From contig VEMX01000002.1 of the NCBI GenBank assembly GCA_009711805.1, positions 1 through 64,000 on the forward strand: a stretch of DNA of 64,000 bases. Reading direction: 5' to 3'. Numbering within the stretch: position 1 is the first letter of the stretch; every line of letters begins with the position of its first letter. Under the pieces are notes generated by a model. The model saw only the letters and a program-made list of their open reading frames with translations. It was not told where the DNA came from and made no database searches. The position numbers and the translations under genes are program-made. Positions 55,101 through 63,584 of this stretch are shown one piece after another. The stretch comes from Balneolaceae bacterium (GTDB lineage: Bacteria > Bacteroidota > Rhodothermia > Balneolales > Balneolaceae).

Positions 55101-56820
55101 TATAGGCCCAAAAGTATTTCAGGAAGCTTCGGGGAGGTCGAATGGTAAGGGCGTATTCTGGGGTAATCTGGATACCTATGATTTTAATGTAGACTTTAAG
55201 GTTGGGGTAACCGATGCGGTCTATTTCCAGCCCAGGTTTTTGGATACCTACTACTACGGACAGGGGGAAATTACATTTAGCAGACACCAGGGATTAGATT
55301 TTAAAGACATCTACCTGATAGATCCTACAGGAGGGGAAGCTATACTCAGCGGGAATTTTGATTTTAATGATTTTGAGCCGCTCAGTTATATGGATATCCG
55401 CCTGGAGATGGATGATTTTCAATTTCTGAATAGTGAATTTGACCCTTCGCTTCCATTTTTCGGAAAAGCGTTTGGTTCGAGTATAGTAACCATAACCGGC
55501 AGTAACTTTGCTCCGGTTCTGACAACCGAAACTCCGCTGATTATATCTGATTTTTCAACCATCGGTATTCCACTGCTCGAAGAAACAGAATTGACTAAAG
55601 ACAGTAAATTCATCCGTTTTGTAAATTCTTTTGACCTGGCAGACCTCGATGGCGATGAGGAAAGAGAAGGGAAACCTCAAAATTTTGCAGGCCTGGAAGA
55701 TCTGAATCCCGAAGACCTTACCTTTGCCGAACGGTTTACCCTGGATCTCAGGTTCCTGGCCAGAAATCCTATGACGGTAGAGCTTATTTTTGATCCCGTT
55801 ACCGGAGATGTTATAACGGCCAATGGAACCGGCCGCCTGCGTATCCGGCTCGAAGATCAGGAAGTAAGCATGTTTGGGCAATTCGATATAACGGATGGTT
55901 CCTACCAATTTGTAAGTGGAGATATTTTTACCCGCCGGTTTGAACTACAGCCCGGGGGATCTATTATCTGGGAGGGAAGCCCGGGGAATGCGCGGTTGAA
56001 TTTGAATGCAGTATACAGGGCCCGGCCGGATATTAATACCCTTACTACGGCCAAGGCAGAGTTGAATGCCGAAAATTCACAACGGGTACCTGTAGAGTTG
56101 GTGTTGAATATAGGAGGAACACTAAGCAGTATTGAAAATGAATTCTTTTTCAGGCTCCCCAATACCTTTGAATCACGCCAAAACTCAACCCTGGCCACCC
56201 AGTTGAATGCTTTGAACAGAAATGAAGATGAAAAACTGATCCAGGCCACCAGCTTTCTACTGATGGATAATTTTATACCGGTTTCAAATTCAGGAACCGC
56301 TCAAACCAACACCCTGAGTGAGAATATTTCAGGGAGCAGGGCGGTCCTAAATCCGCTGATCTCCAACCAGGTAATCAGTCCATTACTGTCAAATCAGATA
56401 AATTCGTTATTGAACAGTGATTTAAGTAGCTTTGATGTAGATTTTAACCTCAATACATACAATCAGGTAGATCTTGGGGTAGCTTTGAGACTTTATAACG
56501 ATAAGCTTATTCTAAGGAGAGAAGGACAAATAACTGGAAGACAGTCGAATATTGGAGATCTTGGTGCTACATATCGAATTAATAAAACATTTTCAGTAAC
56601 AGCATTTCACAGGCAAGATCCAACATTTGGCACGCTAACCTCTACCGAAGAATCCCAACAGTCACAGGATATTAATGGAGTTGGGGTAGAAGCCACATTT
56701 AGCTTTAACAGATGGAATGAATTTTTTAAACGAATTAGTTCTCCATTTAAAAAGCTATTTGGAATTAAAAAGAAAAAAGAAGAAATAACAGAAAATAAGG
56801 AAGGGAATAACCCCTCTTAA
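52135..56820 (+). CDS. tamB: TamB-like translocation and assembly module protein
   Basis: A 1561-residue protein starting at GTG 52135 (GTGA overlap with the aroB stop). A single N-terminal helix (about 12-35, WNFIGVLVVTLVLVSGICLGIL) anchors it in the inner membrane. The rest is a very long beta-rich region of the AsmA/TamB groove type, and the C-terminal DUF490 domain (about 1150-1500, MTVELIFDPVTGDV, GQFDITDGSYQFVSGDIFTRRF, PVELVLNIGGTLSSIENEFFF) identifies TamB. Such proteins bridge the periplasm and are implicated in outer-membrane protein assembly or phospholipid transport. The last 40 residues are basic. No tamA gene with POTRA domains is adjacent, but a barrel protein is encoded two genes downstream. 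Confidence 0.9.
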   Translation: MTYLRWIHKSWSFFWNFIGVLVVTLVLVSGICLGILQLQPVKDRIANRLVEGFNENYDGTLTIGELDGFLPLNITLKDIKLYSNSTDQLPVFKAERIAARLNARSFLSKRYEVETLNILEPNFVIGSDSAGAFKKAVTKTDQTDSTGSPVLIEVLAPSVLIQEGYVLVRNVKPNRFKKAETDSISIRNINLNMYLEYTQAQRFLDINNISFNSPELEVENATMFGQVYNDNQFLEFNAFNARIGNSGLQFNAEAKGVDMSKPEIWEQIKASQLEVNLEELFVEPRHMEKLYPELPPLKKSVYASLKSEGTLDSLWFDKLQLSMGESAMISYGYITNMETPEKLGYGLELETLVITEDEVQTFSNQLNPKQLDAITQTRVEGLVSGTLNHIKGRVALIGERGKLRLDGEVDFGEHKRFDLNIESDSLDIGKLLVENIASTNLSLKGSASGEGLTFTEGVGNAELKASSGNIQNRDFEEFQISADWEGGYINPVYSITVDSSKLEGDGYIDLRKSLKEISLTGSAEEFNMNTLLVLEGMRPSLVDLKYEISLKGRTLYDLFGQLSLDIPRAYVGGDTLSRHQFYLDFNAPNAPTRSLRLTSTALDATIEGDYDPVDLWTLSKYWGGYFKERINKEILFNDSVKVQTPVLNIEDQSLTLSGRFKNPSLLKAYYPAFPSIQTAARINSSINISPERMLFNGSVSDQEFRYNQYSADTLLAQITGSFRYQNTLKEFSGLQVQATAARFEQGMVEARDFEFYTELDRDSVTIRTDIEQLGEEAFFDIRGEGELRDSLIAFRIDEFNFGTEYYAWENNGAPLFTYGEDQRFTLKNFSFESGSQFVEMKGTFSRNVEDSVDYIIRDLDLSRISAMINKRIEFGGLLNGRFTTRTLTSVPTIQGNIDVKRLSLDQNIVGDVIVNSRYNSELNRFDTEIDISTDSLKYPNYYANNERKGQEFDIKGYIQAPEDGSFPDSDSLYSFDLNFENIDMWILPLIGPKVFQEASGRSNGKGVFWGNLDTYDFNVDFKVGVTDAVYFQPRFLDTYYYGQGEITFSRHQGLDFKDIYLIDPTGGEAILSGNFDFNDFEPLSYMDIRLEMDDFQFLNSEFDPSLPFFGKAFGSSIVTITGSNFAPVLTTETPLIISDFSTIGIPLLEETELTKDSKFIRFVNSFDLADLDGDEEREGKPQNFAGLEDLNPEDLTFAERFTLDLRFLARNPMTVELIFDPVTGDVITANGTGRLRIRLEDQEVSMFGQFDITDGSYQFVSGDIFTRRFELQPGGSIIWEGSPGNARLNLNAVYRARPDINTLTTAKAELNAENSQRVPVELVLNIGGTLSSIENEFFFRLPNTFESRQNSTLATQLNALNRNEDEKLIQATSFLLMDNFIPVSNSGTAQTNTLSENISGSRAVLNPLISNQVISPLLSNQINSLLNSDLSSFDVDFNLNTYNQVDLGVALRLYNDKLILRREGQITGRQSNIGDLGATYRINKTFSVTAFHRQDPTFGTLTSTEESQQSQDINGVGVEATFSFNRWNEFFKRISSPFKKLFGIKKKKEEITENKEGNNPS

Positions 56821-56828
56821 GGTCATAA

Positions 56829-58991
56829 ATGAGCAAAAAGAAACGCTTGAATAATTTTGAAGAACTAATTGTAGATTTAATTACAAATAGTCCGGATTAC
56901 TCATTGACGCGCAATCAAATATCGAGTGCGTTGCAGTTGAAAAGTAAATCGGACAGAAAAAAACTAGATACAGCCATAAATCGTTTGGCTGGCAAAAACA
57001 TGGTTACAAAAAAAGGAAACCGTGTAGTATTAAGTATAGATGGCGAAAAAGATAAGGAGGATCGATCGGGCCGTCAGTTGAAAGGCCGCCTGGACATATC
57101 ACCCCGTGGAACCGGCTACGTAGATGTAGAAAAGTATGATCAGGATGTGCGGATTTCCAGAAAAGGAGTGGGAATGGCACTGAACGATGATATCGTAGAA
57201 ATTGAAGTATTTGGCCGTGATAAAAGAAGTGGCCAGCCTACCGGTAGAATTTTGGATGTCGTAAAACGAGGTAAACAAAATTATGTAGGAACACTCAAAA
57301 AAATAGGAAAGAATAATTACATCATTGAGTCGGATGCCAAATCGGTATATACCAACTTTTTTGTGCTGCCGGAATCTTTGAATGGAGCCAAGCCTGATGA
57401 CAAAGTGATGTTTAAACTGGAAAGCTGGGTGAGTCCCAAGGCTCTTCCTGAAGCTAAAATCACTTCAGTATTAGGTAAATCGGGAACCAATGAAGCAAAT
57501 GTGTTATCCATACTTGCTGAAAATGATTTGATAGCGGAGTTTCCACCTCAGGTTGAAGGATATGCAGAAAAAATCCCGGTTAAAATTCCAGATGACGAGT
57601 TCAGTCGCCGGCGGGATATACGAAATGAAACAGTATTCACCATTGATCCGGAAGATGCCAAAGACTTTGATGATGCATTAAGCATTAAGATGCTGGATAA
57701 TGGTAATTTCTATTTAGGTGTACATATTGCTGATGTAACACACTATGTAAAACCCGCTTCTATTTTAGATGATGAAGCCTATGAAAGAGGAACCAGTGTA
57801 TACCTGGTAGATCGTGTAATTCCCATGCTTCCTGAACGGCTCAGTAATGGAGTATGCAGCCTCCGCCCACATGAGGATAAGTTGACCTACAGCTGCTTTA
57901 TGGAAATTGATCCTAAAGGCAACTTAGTAGATTATTCGATAGATGAAACTGCTATTCACTCCGATCAACGCTTTACCTACGAAGAAGCTCAGAAAATTAT
58001 TAAAGGCAAAAAGCATAAGCTAAGTACAGAAGTGCAGATGGTAGCCGGGCTGGCAAAGACATTGATGGATAAACGCTTTAAAGAAGGAGCCATCGATTTT
58101 GATACTCCGGAGCCTAAGTTTGTACTGGATAAGAAAGGAAAACCAATTAAAGTTATCTTAAAAGAGCGGCTGTTTACTCATCGCCTGGTTGAAGAATGTA
58201 TGTTAATGGCGAACAAGACTGTAGCTACACATATCGAAAATTTAAGAAAACGATCAGGCAAGAAACGATCTAAAGATCTTTTTCCTTTCTTTTATCGTGT
58301 GCACGATAAGCCCGACAATGAAAAGCTGGCCGGAATTGCCGAGCAAGTTAAGCCCGTTGGGATAAAATTTGAGGTGCAAAATAAGGTCACCCCAAAGAAA
58401 ATAAACAACCTGTTGAAAAAAGTGGAAAATACAAACCTGGAATACATCGTTAACGGTCTGATGTTGCGAGCAATGTCGAAGGCAGAATATTCTCCGGATA
58501 ACATAGGACACTTTGGACTCGGATTTCCGCATTATGCACATTTTACCAGTCCTATCCGGCGTTACCCGGATGTAATTGTTCATCGTATCTTAAAAGGATA
58601 TTCGGCAGGTGTACCGGCTTACGACCACAACACCCTTAAGAAAGATGGAAAGCATTGCAGTGAACGAGAAAAAGTAGCTGTTGATGCTGAAAGAGACTCA
58701 GTAAAATTAAAGCAGGTTGAGTTTCTTAGCTCCAGAATAGGAGAAACTTTTAAAGGGGTTATCAGTGGAGTAATGGAACGGGGAATCTTTATTAACCTCA
58801 ACGACATTCATTGTGAAGGCATGATTCGAGTTAGTGATTTGAAAGGCGATTATTTTGTGTATGACCAAAAAAGCCACTCATTAGTAGGGCGAAAAAGTGG
58901 TAAAAAATATCAGCTTGGAAATGAAATTCGGGTTCGTGTTAAAAGCACAAACATTCAAAAAAGACAAATAGACTTTGCTTTAGTAAAATAA
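56829..58991 (+). CDS. rnr: Ribonuclease R
   Basis: A 720-residue 3'-5' exoribonuclease that degrades structured RNA. An N-terminal winged helix (about 5-66) precedes two cold-shock domains (about 80-230). The RNB domain follows, with TIDPEDAKDFDDALS (near 271) holding the catalytic Asp residues and HFTSPIRRYPDVIVHR near 585. A C-terminal S1 domain (about 635-718) has GVISGVMERGIFINL. The gene begins 8 bp after tamB. Confidence 0.95.
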   Translation: MSKKKRLNNFEELIVDLITNSPDYSLTRNQISSALQLKSKSDRKKLDTAINRLAGKNMVTKKGNRVVLSIDGEKDKEDRSGRQLKGRLDISPRGTGYVDVEKYDQDVRISRKGVGMALNDDIVEIEVFGRDKRSGQPTGRILDVVKRGKQNYVGTLKKIGKNNYIIESDAKSVYTNFFVLPESLNGAKPDDKVMFKLESWVSPKALPEAKITSVLGKSGTNEANVLSILAENDLIAEFPPQVEGYAEKIPVKIPDDEFSRRRDIRNETVFTIDPEDAKDFDDALSIKMLDNGNFYLGVHIADVTHYVKPASILDDEAYERGTSVYLVDRVIPMLPERLSNGVCSLRPHEDKLTYSCFMEIDPKGNLVDYSIDETAIHSDQRFTYEEAQKIIKGKKHKLSTEVQMVAGLAKTLMDKRFKEGAIDFDTPEPKFVLDKKGKPIKVILKERLFTHRLVEECMLMANKTVATHIENLRKRSGKKRSKDLFPFFYRVHDKPDNEKLAGIAEQVKPVGIKFEVQNKVTPKKINNLLKKVENTNLEYIVNGLMLRAMSKAEYSPDNIGHFGLGFPHYAHFTSPIRRYPDVIVHRILKGYSAGVPAYDHNTLKKDGKHCSEREKVAVDAERDSVKLKQVEFLSSRIGETFKGVISGVMERGIFINLNDIHCEGMIRVSDLKGDYFVYDQKSHSLVGRKSGKKYQLGNEIRVRVKSTNIQKRQIDFALVK

Positions 58992-59011
58992 CATATGAAG
59001 GGTATCGAATT

Positions 59012-62000
59012 ATGAAAACCAAGCTCTTATCCGTTGTATCATTTTTAGTTGTATTTTTAATTGTCGGTGCACAAGTAGCTGAGGCACAATATTTCTCATT
59101 CGGGAAAAACAGGGTGCAATATCAGGAATTTGAATGGCGGTATATAGAATCCCAGCACTTTGATGTATACTACTATGGGAAAAAGAACTACGAGCTTGCC
59201 GAGTTTTCAGCAAAAAGTGTAGAATCTGCCTATCAACAGCTCAAGAATGATTTTAACCACGAGATATCGAGCCGCTTAACACTTATTATCTATGATTCGC
59301 ACAACGATTTCTCCCAAACTAATGTGGTTAACCTGCCTACAAGTGCAGAGGGAATAGGAGGGGTAACCGATAAATTAAAAAACAGGATGACAGTTCCTTT
59401 TAACGGAGATTATGCCGATTTCCGCCGGACGTTGCATCATGAGCTGGTACATGCTGTTTTTAATGATATGTTTTATGGCGGATCGTTGAATTCTATTATT
59501 CAAAATAACATTCAATTGGTATTTCCCCTCTGGTTTGAGGAAGGTTTGGCAGAGTATATGGCCCTTGGGTGGGATACCAACACAGATATGTTTATTCGTG
59601 ATGCCGTCATCAATAACTTCCTGCCTGATATTCAGTTTCTCGGAGGCTACTTTGCTTACAGAGGCGGTCAATCGGTTTGGAATTATATTGAAGAAGAATA
59701 CGGCCGGCCGAAAATTGCAGAAATTCTTGGACGTATTAAAAATTCCCGAAGTATAGAAGTAGGCTTTTCTCAATCACTGGGGCTCACCATAGAGGAACTA
59801 TCCGAAAACTGGGAAAATGCACTACAGGAACGCTACTACCCCGAAGTTGCAGAACGAGAACGTACCGACGCCATCGCAACTTTACTGACCGAACGCGGAG
59901 CATTTGGAACCTATAATACCAGTCCGTCTATTTCTCCTCAGGGCGATAAAATTGCATTTATAACCAACAGCCGTGGATACTTTGATGTGATAGTGATTAG
60001 CGCTCTGAATGGTAAAAAGCTGAAAACATTGGTTGAGGGAGAAGATAACCCCGACTTTGAAGAGCTTAATATTTTAAATCCAAATATCGCATGGTCGCCA
60101 GATGGGACAAAGTTATCAATGTCAACCAAGTCGAAAGGAAGAGACGAGCTGGCTTTTATCGATTACTCCACCAAGAAAATTACCAAAGTACAACTTCCAG
60201 ATCTTGATGCCATTAGTTCTGTGGCATGGTCACCCGATGGTGATAAGGTTGCCTTTGACGGAAATATTGGGCCTTACCAGGATATTTTTGTGTATGATAT
60301 TTCTAAGAAGAAATTAACGAACCTGACCCGTGATCTCTTTTCGGATACACAGCCCGCATGGAGCGCAGATTCCAAAAGTGTGTATTTCACCTCCGATCGC
60401 GGAGATAAAATCCAGTTGGGTAAATATGGATCCGGTTATGATTTGCTTTCAGAGCTCTCCATGTATCAAACTGATATTTATAAAGTGGATATTGAATCCA
60501 AAAAAGCTACCCGATTAACCAATACTCCGGGATGGAATGAAAAAGGAGTTCAATCAACACTGGATGATCGCCTGGTTTTTATATCTGACCAAAATGGAAT
60601 ACAGAATATTTATGAATTTGATGTAGCAACCAGAACCATCACTCCGCTTACAAATCTCCAGACCGGTGCTATTCAAATATCGATGAGTGCTGATGGTTCC
60701 CGGTTGGCACTCAATTCTTATAATGAAGGCTACCTGGATGTATTTCTATTGAAATCACCCCTGCAGCGAGCCAAAACAAAAGAGCCTTCACTGAGCTATT
60801 GGGCTAAACGGCGAAATACTGAGACCCCGGCTCAACGAGTTCCTGCAACCTTATATGCCCGGCAAATGTTTGATGAAGGTCTTGCCATGTCGGAAGAAAT
60901 TGAAACGGTAGAGGACGATGTAGAACAGGAAGAAGCCGAAGAGAATGCCGATGAAGTAGACTTCAGAAATTATGTGTTTTCAACCGAAGTTATTGAAGAC
61001 TCTACCATAGAGCTCAAAGATATTGACAGCTTTAATCCCGAAAATAATATAACTGAGGATGGGAAGTATCAGCCGAAAGAATACAGGCTCCGGTTTTCAA
61101 CTGATATTGCCTACAGCCCTTCAATAATGGCTTCCACCTATGGTACAAATGCCTTAACACAGTTTATTATCAGTGATCTGTTGGGAGATCACAAGATCTC
61201 GATAGGAACAAACTTTGTATTTGATTTAAGAAACAGTGATTACTCCTTTCAGTACGGTTATCTCAAAAATCGAATGAATTATTTTGTTTCTTACTCTCAC
61301 CGCTCCAGACGATATCAGACTTTTTATGGGGAAGTACTCCGATACAGAAATTTTGGAGGAAGTTTCAACCTGCAGTATCCCATAAATAAATTTAAACGGC
61401 TTGATTTTGGTTTTTCAATAATTGGAATCACACAAGATTATAGTTCTGTCACCGAAAGGTACCGTGGGGCTACGGTTTCACAGAATCGTTTGGAAAACGA
61501 TAAAAGTCTTTTACTGTATCCCGAGTTCATATTTACAAGCGATAACACCTTGCCCGGTTTCCTAACCCCTCGTGGAGGAAGGAGATATTCGATAGGGGTA
61601 TCATCAAGCCCTGGTGTGGGGGATAATGCCCCTCTGTTTGCTTCGGTATTGGGAGATTTCAGGCAGTATGTAAATCTTGGCAGCAATTATTCGCTGGCTT
61701 TTAGAGGCTCCGGTGCTGTCTCAGTGGGTAAAGATTCACAAACGTATTTTATGGGAGGGCGCCTGGGATGGATCAACCAGGAGTTTAGTAATAATGGTCT
61801 TAGTTTCGATCAACTCACAGACAATCTCTTTACCCTTCCTGCACTGCCTGTTCGGGGATACGCCTATAACTCCATCTATGGAAATAAGTTTTCACTGATA
61901 AATGCAGAATTCCGATTTCCTCTTTTTGCTGCGGTTGTACCCGGTGCTATACCCATTCTGCCCTTCTACAACATGACCGGGGTTGCTTTTTTAGATGTAG

Positions 62001-62317
62001 GAACTGCCTGGGGACAACGGATAAATTATGGCTTAAAGGAAGCTCCGGATCCTAATAGTGCAAATGTTGTAAATGAGAAAGGGCTCGACTTTCTGGTGGC
62101 TGAACAGAAAACAGGTTATTTTGAAATACCTACAGAGGCTGGAAGTGAATTCTTTGAAGCTTCCTATATAGAAGGCGATATACTTATAGGGGCCGGCTTT
62201 GGTTTAAGAACCATCCTATTGGGTTTACCCTTTAGGTATGATGTAGGATGGCCCTACGATCGCACCGGTTTCCTGGATGAACCTGTTCACTACTTTTCTA
62301 TTGGTATAGATTTCTAA
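59012..62317 (+). CDS. Fusion of metallopeptidase, TolB-like propeller and outer-membrane barrel
   Basis: An 1101-residue protein with a signal peptide (SVVSFLVVFLIVGAQVAEAQ). Residues about 30-290 hold a gluzincin-like peptidase domain: HHELVHAVF supplies HExxH (His143, Glu144, His147) and WFEEGLAEY the third ligand (Glu177). About 300-590 is a PD40/TolB-like propeller with repeated IAWSPDGTKL, VAWSPDGDKVAF and PAWSADSKSVYF blades. An acidic linker (about 625-660) follows. About 690-1101 is an Omp85/BamA-like barrel ending GIDF with a terminal Phe, including GFLTPRGGRRYSI and PVRGYAYNSIYGN. There are no POTRA domains. It lies 20 bp after rnr and closes the tamB operon. It may assemble or process outer-membrane or surface proteins; this is inferred. 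Confidence 0.82.
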   Translation: MKTKLLSVVSFLVVFLIVGAQVAEAQYFSFGKNRVQYQEFEWRYIESQHFDVYYYGKKNYELAEFSAKSVESAYQQLKNDFNHEISSRLTLIIYDSHNDFSQTNVVNLPTSAEGIGGVTDKLKNRMTVPFNGDYADFRRTLHHELVHAVFNDMFYGGSLNSIIQNNIQLVFPLWFEEGLAEYMALGWDTNTDMFIRDAVINNFLPDIQFLGGYFAYRGGQSVWNYIEEEYGRPKIAEILGRIKNSRSIEVGFSQSLGLTIEELSENWENALQERYYPEVAERERTDAIATLLTERGAFGTYNTSPSISPQGDKIAFITNSRGYFDVIVISALNGKKLKTLVEGEDNPDFEELNILNPNIAWSPDGTKLSMSTKSKGRDELAFIDYSTKKITKVQLPDLDAISSVAWSPDGDKVAFDGNIGPYQDIFVYDISKKKLTNLTRDLFSDTQPAWSADSKSVYFTSDRGDKIQLGKYGSGYDLLSELSMYQTDIYKVDIESKKATRLTNTPGWNEKGVQSTLDDRLVFISDQNGIQNIYEFDVATRTITPLTNLQTGAIQISMSADGSRLALNSYNEGYLDVFLLKSPLQRAKTKEPSLSYWAKRRNTETPAQRVPATLYARQMFDEGLAMSEEIETVEDDVEQEEAEENADEVDFRNYVFSTEVIEDSTIELKDIDSFNPENNITEDGKYQPKEYRLRFSTDIAYSPSIMASTYGTNALTQFIISDLLGDHKISIGTNFVFDLRNSDYSFQYGYLKNRMNYFVSYSHRSRRYQTFYGEVLRYRNFGGSFNLQYPINKFKRLDFGFSIIGITQDYSSVTERYRGATVSQNRLENDKSLLLYPEFIFTSDNTLPGFLTPRGGRRYSIGVSSSPGVGDNAPLFASVLGDFRQYVNLGSNYSLAFRGSGAVSVGKDSQTYFMGGRLGWINQEFSNNGLSFDQLTDNLFTLPALPVRGYAYNSIYGNKFSLINAEFRFPLFAAVVPGAIPILPFYNMTGVAFLDVGTAWGQRINYGLKEAPDPNSANVVNEKGLDFLVAEQKTGYFEIPTEAGSEFFEASYIEGDILIGAGFGLRTILLGLPFRYDVGWPYDRTGFLDEPVHYFSIGIDF

Positions 62318-62343
62318 ATAAAAGAAATAACAAACTATAGCAT

Positions 62344-62375
62344 AAATGGGATGTTTTATCGACATCCCATTTTTT
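62344..62375 (+). terminator. Terminator of the rqcH-tamB operon
   Basis: ATGGGATGT and ACATCCCAT form a 9-bp stem (extendable by AA/TT) with a 7-base loop, followed by six Ts. It lies 26 bp after the fusion gene's stop and just before the converging methyltransferase gene. Confidence 0.85.
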
Positions 62376-62388
62376 ATATAGGTGTTTT

Positions 62389-63105
62389 TTAGTGGCCGTA
62401 AAGAATAAAAATTGTAGGCCGTTTTTGCAGATCAGGCTTCCGGGTTGTATGCCAGTCACTAATTTGTTTAGATATAATTTGTTCGTTCGGCAGGGTTATG
62501 TCAGTAGCTGTACATAACCAGCTGGCCGGATTACAGGTCTTCAGCAAATCCTTTAGAAGTGCATTATTACGATGAGGGGTTTCCATAAAAATCTGGGTGC
62601 GGTTGTGCCGCTTCGAAGCTCCTTCCAGCTGTATGATCATCTGCTTTCTTTTTTTCTGATCGATGGGAAGGTAGCCGTGAAAGGCAAACTGTTGCCCATT
62701 AAAACCAGAAGCCATTAATGCAAGCAGTATAGAAGAGGGGCCTGTCAGGGGCATTACCCTGATATTATTTTGGTGAGCCATTCTTACAAGTGTGGAACCA
62801 GGATCTGCAACTGCAGGCGCTCCTGCTTCAGATAACAATCCTACATCTTTGCCCTTTTTAAGGGGTTTAAGAAATGAAAAAACCTCATGATCGGGCGTTC
62901 TTTTATTGAGTTGATAGAAATCAATTTCATATTCAGGAATAGTATCGCCTACCCACTGGAGAAATCGTGAGGTTGTCTGGATGTTTTCTACTACCAGGAC
63001 GTCCAGCTTACGCAAGATTTCCAGAGTGTACTCCGGCAATGTATTGTTTCCCGAGGTTTTTCCCAGCGTAGTAGGAATAAGATATAATGTTCCGGTGTTG
63101 CTCAT
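62389..63105 (-). CDS. Tetrapyrrole methylase-family SAM methyltransferase (RsmI-like)
   Basis: A 238-residue protein of the SAM-dependent tetrapyrrole methylase fold. GTLYLIPTTLG opens it, LLSEAGAPAVADPGS matches the RsmI motif (usually SDAGTPxISDPG), PLTGPSSILLALMASGF is the second cofactor loop and FMETPHRN the third. RsmI 2'-O-methylates C1402 of 16S rRNA; the Ser-Asp to Ser-Glu and Thr to Ala changes show it is a divergent paralogue, so its target is uncertain. It overlaps the next gene by 4 bp. Confidence 0.85.
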   Translation of the reverse strand: MSNTGTLYLIPTTLGKTSGNNTLPEYTLEILRKLDVLVVENIQTTSRFLQWVGDTIPEYEIDFYQLNKRTPDHEVFSFLKPLKKGKDVGLLSEAGAPAVADPGSTLVRMAHQNNIRVMPLTGPSSILLALMASGFNGQQFAFHGYLPIDQKKRKQMIIQLEGASKRHNRTQIFMETPHRNNALLKDLLKTCNPASWLCTATDITLPNEQIISKQISDWHTTRKPDLQKRPTIFILYGH

Positions 63106-63584
63106 GAATCTACCCGTTCAATGACAAAGGTATCTTGATTGTTATTTAATTTCTTTGTGGTATACCGATGAACCAGTAAGGCCGCCAGCAGGGTGGTAAT
63201 TAAGCCGATAATGGCAATAGATATATTAAAAAGAGAGGTGCTTTTTTGAAGAGAATAAGTAGGCACCAACACAATTTCCTGGAAAGCCCCTTTTTGAAAC
63301 TTTACGGCTATGGTTGGGCTTTCCATAATCTGTTGGGCCATCTGTATGGAAAGGGTGTGCCGGCGATTAATGATTTCATTGTCTGTTTCAAATCGAATGC
63401 TCACATAGGCGTTACTCTGCGAGGCGATCTGTTTTACATCAAAATCAGTAACTTCAGCTACATAATCCTCTCCGTGGTTGAAGGTGTCAACCGCTCCTTG
63501 ATATACCAGCCCTTGCTGTACAGTAATAAACAGCATATAGGCTGGTAGCAGCCAGATCAGGTAAAGAAGGTAATACTTATTCAT
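63102..63584 (-). CDS. Small membrane protein of unknown function
   Basis: A 160-residue protein with helices at about 5-24 and 122-143 enclosing a periplasmic beta-rich domain (DYVAEVTDFDVKQ, YVSIRFETDNEIINRRHTL). This layout resembles DUF3592-type proteins, but I do not make a firm assignment. Its stop overlaps the methyltransferase start by 4 bp and its start overlaps the preceding hydrolase gene by 8 bp. Confidence 0.65.
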   Translation of the reverse strand: MNKYYLLYLIWLLPAYMLFITVQQGLVYQGAVDTFNHGEDYVAEVTDFDVKQIASQSNAYVSIRFETDNEIINRRHTLSIQMAQQIMESPTIAVKFQKGAFQEIVLVPTYSLQKSTSLFNISIAIIGLITTLLAALLVHRYTTKKLNNNQDTFVIERVDS

